A DNA stretch of 64,000 nt, from positions 124,001 to 188,000 of the forward strand of contig NC_014217.1 of assembly GCF_000092925.1 (NCBI RefSeq), written 5' to 3'. Origin of the DNA: Ancylobacter novellus DSM 506. GTDB lineage: Bacteria; Pseudomonadota; Alphaproteobacteria; Rhizobiales; Xanthobacteraceae. Each line of letters opens with the position of its first letter. Within the stretch, counting starts at the first letter, position 1. Position numbers and translations under genes: made by a program. Positions 60,670 through 64,000 of the stretch are shown here, piece after piece. The notes under the pieces are model-generated. The model did not search any database and was not told the origin of the DNA. It was given only the letters and a program-made list of their open reading frames with translations.

Positions 60670-61629
60670 TCAGGCTGCGCCGGCCAGCCCGCGCTGCTGC
60701 GGCTGCGCCCAGTGCGAGGAGGTGTCCGGCAGGGCGCTGAACAGGCCGCGCTGGGCCAGCGAGTCGATCTCGGCACGCAGCAGGCCCATCACCGCATGGG
60801 CGGCGGCGCTGACCTTGTCGCCGACATGCGAGAGCATGATGGTGCGGCTGAGATTGACGCCGCCCACCGCGAGGCCGGTGAGCAGGCCATCGTCGATCTC
60901 CTTGCGGAAGGCGGAGATCGGCATGATCGAGGCGCCGCGGCCGCGCAGCAGCATGCGGCGGATCGCCTCGACGGCGTCGATCTCGCAATCGACCTCGATG
61001 CACACGCCGTGAGGGGCGAGCTGTTCGTCCACCATCGCGCGGATGCCGCGCGTCACCAGCATCGGCGTCGAGGCGAGCTCGTCCAGCGTCACCACCGGAG
61101 AGACGCCGCGCGAATGGCGGGGCATGACCACAACGATCGGCTCGGTGAGAACGGCGGTGAAGCGCAGCGCCCGGTTCGGCGGCGGGTTGGTGAGAAGCGC
61201 GAGGTCGACCTGGCCGTTGACGAGATCCGTCTGCAGGCGGCGGGTGAATTCCTCGACGATGGTGAGGTTGATCGCAGGATAGGTCGAGGCGCAGCGCTCG
61301 ATGAGGCCGGGCGTCAGCAGCGAGGAGAGCGTCGGCGAGATGCCGACCACCACGCGGCCCGAGAGGCAGTCGCCGCCGATGTTCATCTCCTCGGCCGCGC
61401 GCGCGACCTCTTGCAGAATGCGCCGGCTGTGCTGGAGGAAGCGGCGGCCCGCCAAGGTGAGCTGCACCCCGCGTGGAAGGCGCACCAGTAATGGCGTGCC
61501 GATCTCGGTCTCGATGCGCTGTATGTGCCGGCTGAGGGCGGGCTGGACGATGCCGAGGTCGCGGGACGCCCGCGTGATGCTGCCGAGCTCGGCGACGCGC
61601 ACGAAGGCTTCGATGCTGCGCAGTTCCAT
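60670..61629 (-). CDS. LysR-family transcriptional regulator
   Basis: A 319-residue regulator. Helix-turn-helix: RVAELGSITRASRDLGIVQP followed by ALSRHIQRIETEIGTPLLVR. The effector domain begins near SGRVVVGISPTLSSLLTPGL. It is the last gene of the minus-strand unit (flavin monooxygenase, dehydrogenase, CMD-fold, LysR) rather than divergent. GGAGGAA precedes the ATG. Its targets probably include this unit or tctCBA. Confidence 0.94.
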   Translation of the reverse strand: MELRSIEAFVRVAELGSITRASRDLGIVQPALSRHIQRIETEIGTPLLVRLPRGVQLTLAGRRFLQHSRRILQEVARAAEEMNIGGDCLSGRVVVGISPTLSSLLTPGLIERCASTYPAINLTIVEEFTRRLQTDLVNGQVDLALLTNPPPNRALRFTAVLTEPIVVVMPRHSRGVSPVVTLDELASTPMLVTRGIRAMVDEQLAPHGVCIEVDCEIDAVEAIRRMLLRGRGASIMPISAFRKEIDDGLLTGLAVGGVNLSRTIMLSHVGDKVSAAAHAVMGLLRAEIDSLAQRGLFSALPDTSSHWAQPQQRGLAGAA

Positions 61630-61692
61630 GGCGGTTCCTCCGAAGGCACCTGTTCTGTTGTGGTGTGCCCCTTGTTCTGAACGCTGATCCTC

Positions 61693-62238
61693 TCACGCGG
61701 GCGGCGGCACGCGAAACACGCGCAGGGCGATCGCGATCATGGAGTAGTAGCCGAGCAGGCCGGTCAGCTCGATCACCGTCCGGCGGCCGAAGCGCTCGAC
61801 CGCGGCGGCGAAGAGTTCGTCCGGCACGTCCTTCTCGCGATAGACGGCGCCGGCGAAGTCGTGCACCAGCGCGGCATCGGGATCGGTGAAGTGGGGGCGC
61901 CGGCCGGCGGCGAGCGCCTCGATCTCGGCCTCCGGCACGCCGGCCTTGCGGGCCTCGCGGGCATGGACGCCGAACTCGTATTCGGCGCCCCAATGCGCCG
62001 CGGTGGTGAGGATGGCGAGTTCCGACAGGCGCGGTGGCAGGCCGGTGCGGTAGCGGCAGAAGGCGCCGAGCGCCTGCGCCGTCTCCGCGAGTTCCGGGCT
62101 CTCGACATAGATGTGGAACGGCGCCGGCACCGCCCCGGCGCGCGGGCGGCCGATCTCCTCGAAGATGCGGCGCTGCGCGGGGTCGAGGTGGGCGGGATCC
62201 AGCTCGCGATAGCGGGGGGCGGCGGTGAGGTCGTCCAT
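61693..62238 (-). CDS. carboxymuconolactone decarboxylase-family protein
   Basis: A 181-residue AhpD/CMD-fold protein. The core is ELAILTTAAHWGAEYEFGVH and AREARKAGVPEAEIEALAAG. The redox CxxC of AhpD is absent; the Glu and His of WGAEYEFGVH remain, as in decarboxylase/isomerase-type members. It would act on a cyclic or lactone intermediate of the linked pathway. It lies 9 bp after the third dehydrogenase gene. SD is GAGGAG. Confidence 0.88.
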   Translation of the reverse strand: MDDLTAAPRYRELDPAHLDPAQRRIFEEIGRPRAGAVPAPFHIYVESPELAETAQALGAFCRYRTGLPPRLSELAILTTAAHWGAEYEFGVHAREARKAGVPEAEIEALAAGRRPHFTDPDAALVHDFAGAVYREKDVPDELFAAAVERFGRRTVIELTGLLGYYSMIAIALRVFRVPPPA

Positions 62239-62247
62239 CCCGGCTCC

Positions 62248-63270
62248 TCAGGCGCTGGCCGCGAGGGCGGGGCGGTCCGCCTCGACCTTCACCGGCGCGT
62301 TGGTGGCCACCGAGCGGCAGATCGCTTCCAGCACCGCGATGTTGCCGACCTTCTGCTCGTCCGTGAACACATAGGGCGTGCCGGATTCGATCGAACGTGC
62401 AAAGGCTTCGAGATTGGCGCGCACCGTGTCGGTCCATTCGTAGTCGCGCACCTCGCGCCGGCCGTCCTTGTGCTGGAGGGTCAGCGTCGTCGGGCCCGGC
62501 GTATCGGGATGCGTATGGTTGCGCGCCTCGACCCAGGCATCGGTGCCGAACACGGTGATGCCGATATAGAGCGGCGTCACCAGGATGGCGTTGAGATAGC
62601 CGGTGGCACCGGAGGCGAAGCGGGTATGCACGGACACGACGTCGCCGTTCGGCCGGTCGGTGGCGCGGGTGGCGGTGCTGGCATAGACCTCGTCAATGGG
62701 CCCGAACAGCTCGATGAAGCCGTCGGTCAGATGGATGCCCATGGCGGTCATGCCGGCGGCGGGCGCGTCGACCGTGGAGGCACGCCAGTCGGTCTTCGGC
62801 ACGGCGGCGAGCTTGTCGTGGCTGAAATTCGCCTCGACATGCATGATCGTGCCGAGCGCGCCGGACTGCACCAGGCGCTTTATCTCCAGCATGGCCGGCT
62901 CGTAGCGGCGCTCATGGCCGATGCCGAGCTTCACCCCGGCGGCGCGGCAGGCGGCGACCGAGCGCTCGGCGTCCGCGCGGGTGAGCGCCAGCGGCTTCTC
63001 GCAGAAGACGTGCTTGCCGGCGCGGGCGGCCATCGCGACCTGGGCGGTGTGCAGCGAGTGCGGGGTGCAGAGGATGACCGCGTCGATCGAGGGATCGTTC
63101 AGCACGTCGTCCCAGTCGGTCGTCAGCGGAATGCCGTGCTCGGCGGCGAAGGCGCCTTGAGCGTCCGAGGTGTCGATGGCGGCGACGATGCGCAGCTCGT
63201 CGGAATCCGCCATGCGGCGGATCATGTGCTTGCCCCACCAGCCGAGGCCGGCGATCGCGGCGCGGATCAT
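62248..63270 (-). CDS. Gfo/Idh/MocA-family oxidoreductase
   Basis: A 340-residue dehydrogenase of a third subfamily. Rossmann motif AAIAGLGWWGKHMIRRMADS, EKP in HVFCEKPLALTRADAERS, GIGHERRYEPAMLEIKRLVQ and the His in GMTAMGIHLTDGFIELFG. The start at 63270 follows GGGAGG; upstream in-frame codons are Pro-rich and unlike the family. It is on the opposite strand to the two other dehydrogenases in this island, and downstream of the flavin monooxygenase gene by 46 bp. Confidence 0.93.
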   Translation of the reverse strand: MIRAAIAGLGWWGKHMIRRMADSDELRIVAAIDTSDAQGAFAAEHGIPLTTDWDDVLNDPSIDAVILCTPHSLHTAQVAMAARAGKHVFCEKPLALTRADAERSVAACRAAGVKLGIGHERRYEPAMLEIKRLVQSGALGTIMHVEANFSHDKLAAVPKTDWRASTVDAPAAGMTAMGIHLTDGFIELFGPIDEVYASTATRATDRPNGDVVSVHTRFASGATGYLNAILVTPLYIGITVFGTDAWVEARNHTHPDTPGPTTLTLQHKDGRREVRDYEWTDTVRANLEAFARSIESGTPYVFTDEQKVGNIAVLEAICRSVATNAPVKVEADRPALAASA

Positions 63271-63316
63271 GTGTCCTCCCTTGCCGCCTTGGCCGGCGGC
63301 TCTTGGTCGTTGAACG

Positions 63317-64000
63317 TCATTCGGCGGCGGCGGAGCGGCGGCCGGCATTCACCGCCGGCATCACCTTTTCCGCCATGAGCTCCAGGGAACGTATGGCGAG
63401 GCCGCGATCTGCCCAGTCATGGCCGGCATAGAGCAGGGTGCCGAACTCGCCGATCTCGTCCTCGAAGGCGGCGAGCTCGTCGGCGACCTTGTCGGGCGTG
63501 CCCCAGATGACGAGGTCGGCCAGCACGCTCTCTACCGTCACCGAACTGTCCGGCGCGCTCTGGTCGCGCTTGAACAGGTTGGCGCGGCCATTGCCGACCA
63601 ACTTGGTCGCCAGTGAGTTGTAATAGGCATAATAGGGGCTGCCGGGCTCGGTGGCGTAGCGGCGGGCGGTGGCGAGGTCGTCGGCGACGAAGATGCTCTT
63701 GGCGACGCGCCAATTGGCGGGATCGGCCGGGCGCCCGCCCTTCTCGCAGCCTTCGACATATTTCGGCCAGTGGGTCTTCACCCAGACCGGCAGCAGGAAG
63801 TTCGCCGAGATCGGATCCCAGCCGCGGATGGCCGCCTCGGTGACGCCCTTGGAGAAGGGGGCGACGGCGGTGACGACGATGGGCGGGTGCGGGCGCTGAT
63901 ACGGCTTGTGGATCGCACCCTGGCCGAGCGCGGGGATGTTCGTGCGCTCGGTGGTGATGGTCCAGTGCTTGCCGACCCGCTTGTAGGGCGGCTCCTCCGA
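63317..64000 (-). CDS. LLM-class flavin-dependent oxidoreductase (5' end outside window)
   Basis: The visible 227 residues are the C-terminal part of a luciferase-like monooxygenase. Reading from the right edge gives SEEPPYKRVGKHWTITTERT, then RPHPPIVVTAVAPFSKGVTE and IRGWDPISANFLLPVWVKTH, and the C-terminal DLVIWGTPDKVADELAAFED, the usual FMN-loop region of this class. Such enzymes use reduced flavin and oxygen to oxidise organic substrates. It heads a minus-strand unit with a dehydrogenase and CMD-fold protein. No start can be given. Confidence 0.9.
   Translation of the reverse strand, partial: SEEPPYKRVGKHWTITTERTNIPALGQGAIHKPYQRPHPPIVVTAVAPFSKGVTEAAIRGWDPISANFLLPVWVKTHWPKYVEGCEKGGRPADPANWRVAKSIFVADDLATARRYATEPGSPYYAYYNSLATKLVGNGRANLFKRDQSAPDSSVTVESVLADLVIWGTPDKVADELAAFEDEIGEFGTLLYAGHDWADRGLAIRSLELMAEKVMPAVNAGRRSAAAE

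Overview
The window is high-GC chromosomal DNA of an alphaproteobacterium, most likely a member of the Hyphomicrobiales (Rhizobiales). The evidence is the gene order murA, DUF2948, hisD, UPF0262 at the left end, a BetC-type choline sulfatase with its LysR regulator, and intergenic palindromes of a kind common in that order. I cannot name the genus. About 61 protein genes, one tRNA-Thr, one clear gene remnant and one gene with a probable frameshift fill the window. I see no phage, transposase, CRISPR array or rRNA.

Layout. 1-4.5 kb holds housekeeping genes (UPF0262, hisD, DUF2948, murA, a small conserved protein, tRNA-Thr). 4.5-8.1 kb is a choline-O-sulfate locus (LysR, ChoX-like binding protein, betC). 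8.1-15.2 kb is an envelope module: a Dev/Mac-type exporter, a small Cys protein, a two-component system, a periplasmic helical protein and an SH3 protein. 15.4-16.6 kb has a CBS-BON protein, a perfect FNR/FixK box and a deletion remnant of an arginine/ornithine antiporter. 16.7-23.3 kb has an AI-2E-type permease, a DUF900 hydrolase lipoprotein, a WxPGHW protein and a patatin-GntP-GltS operon. 23.4-26.3 kb is arcD-arcA behind a probable FNR-type promoter. 26.3-37.4 kb is a hydroxyproline catabolic cluster: ABC importer, DapA-type deaminase, D-amino-acid dehydrogenase, two proline-racemase-family enzymes, an enolase-superfamily enzyme, an Ldh-type imine reductase and a divergent GntR regulator. 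37.2-42.5 kb has a second two-component system with a second periplasmic helical protein, a lipid-type methyltransferase, an ICMT-like membrane protein and a MarR regulator.

42.5-51.2 kb is a ten-gene minus-strand operon: DUF1989 protein, polar amino-acid ABC importer, ureohydrolase, GntR regulator, DapA-type lyase, an SDR lacking its catalytic residues, a 2-hydroxyacid dehydrogenase and an M20 amidohydrolase. It looks like a pathway for a guanidino or ureido compound that I cannot match to a described route. Divergent from it are pxpB-pxpC-pxpA (5-oxoprolinase). 54.1-64 kb is a second catabolic island of unknown substrate: three different Gfo/Idh/MocA dehydrogenases, a UTRA-type GntR regulator, a TctCBA tripartite importer, a LysR regulator, a carboxymuconolactone-decarboxylase-fold protein and a flavin monooxygenase that runs off the end. 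A pair of near-identical 18-bp palindromes, one overlapping the likely promoter, sits in front of it.

Taken together the window is nutrient-scavenging: four solute-uptake systems each linked to its own catabolic enzymes and regulator, two envelope-sensing modules, and a low-oxygen arginine-deiminase theme. The best leads for something undescribed are the guanidino/ureido operon, the triple-dehydrogenase island with its palindromic operators, the collapsed arcD paralogue next to a FixK box, and the one-base frameshift that abolishes the hydroxyproline GntR stop codon.
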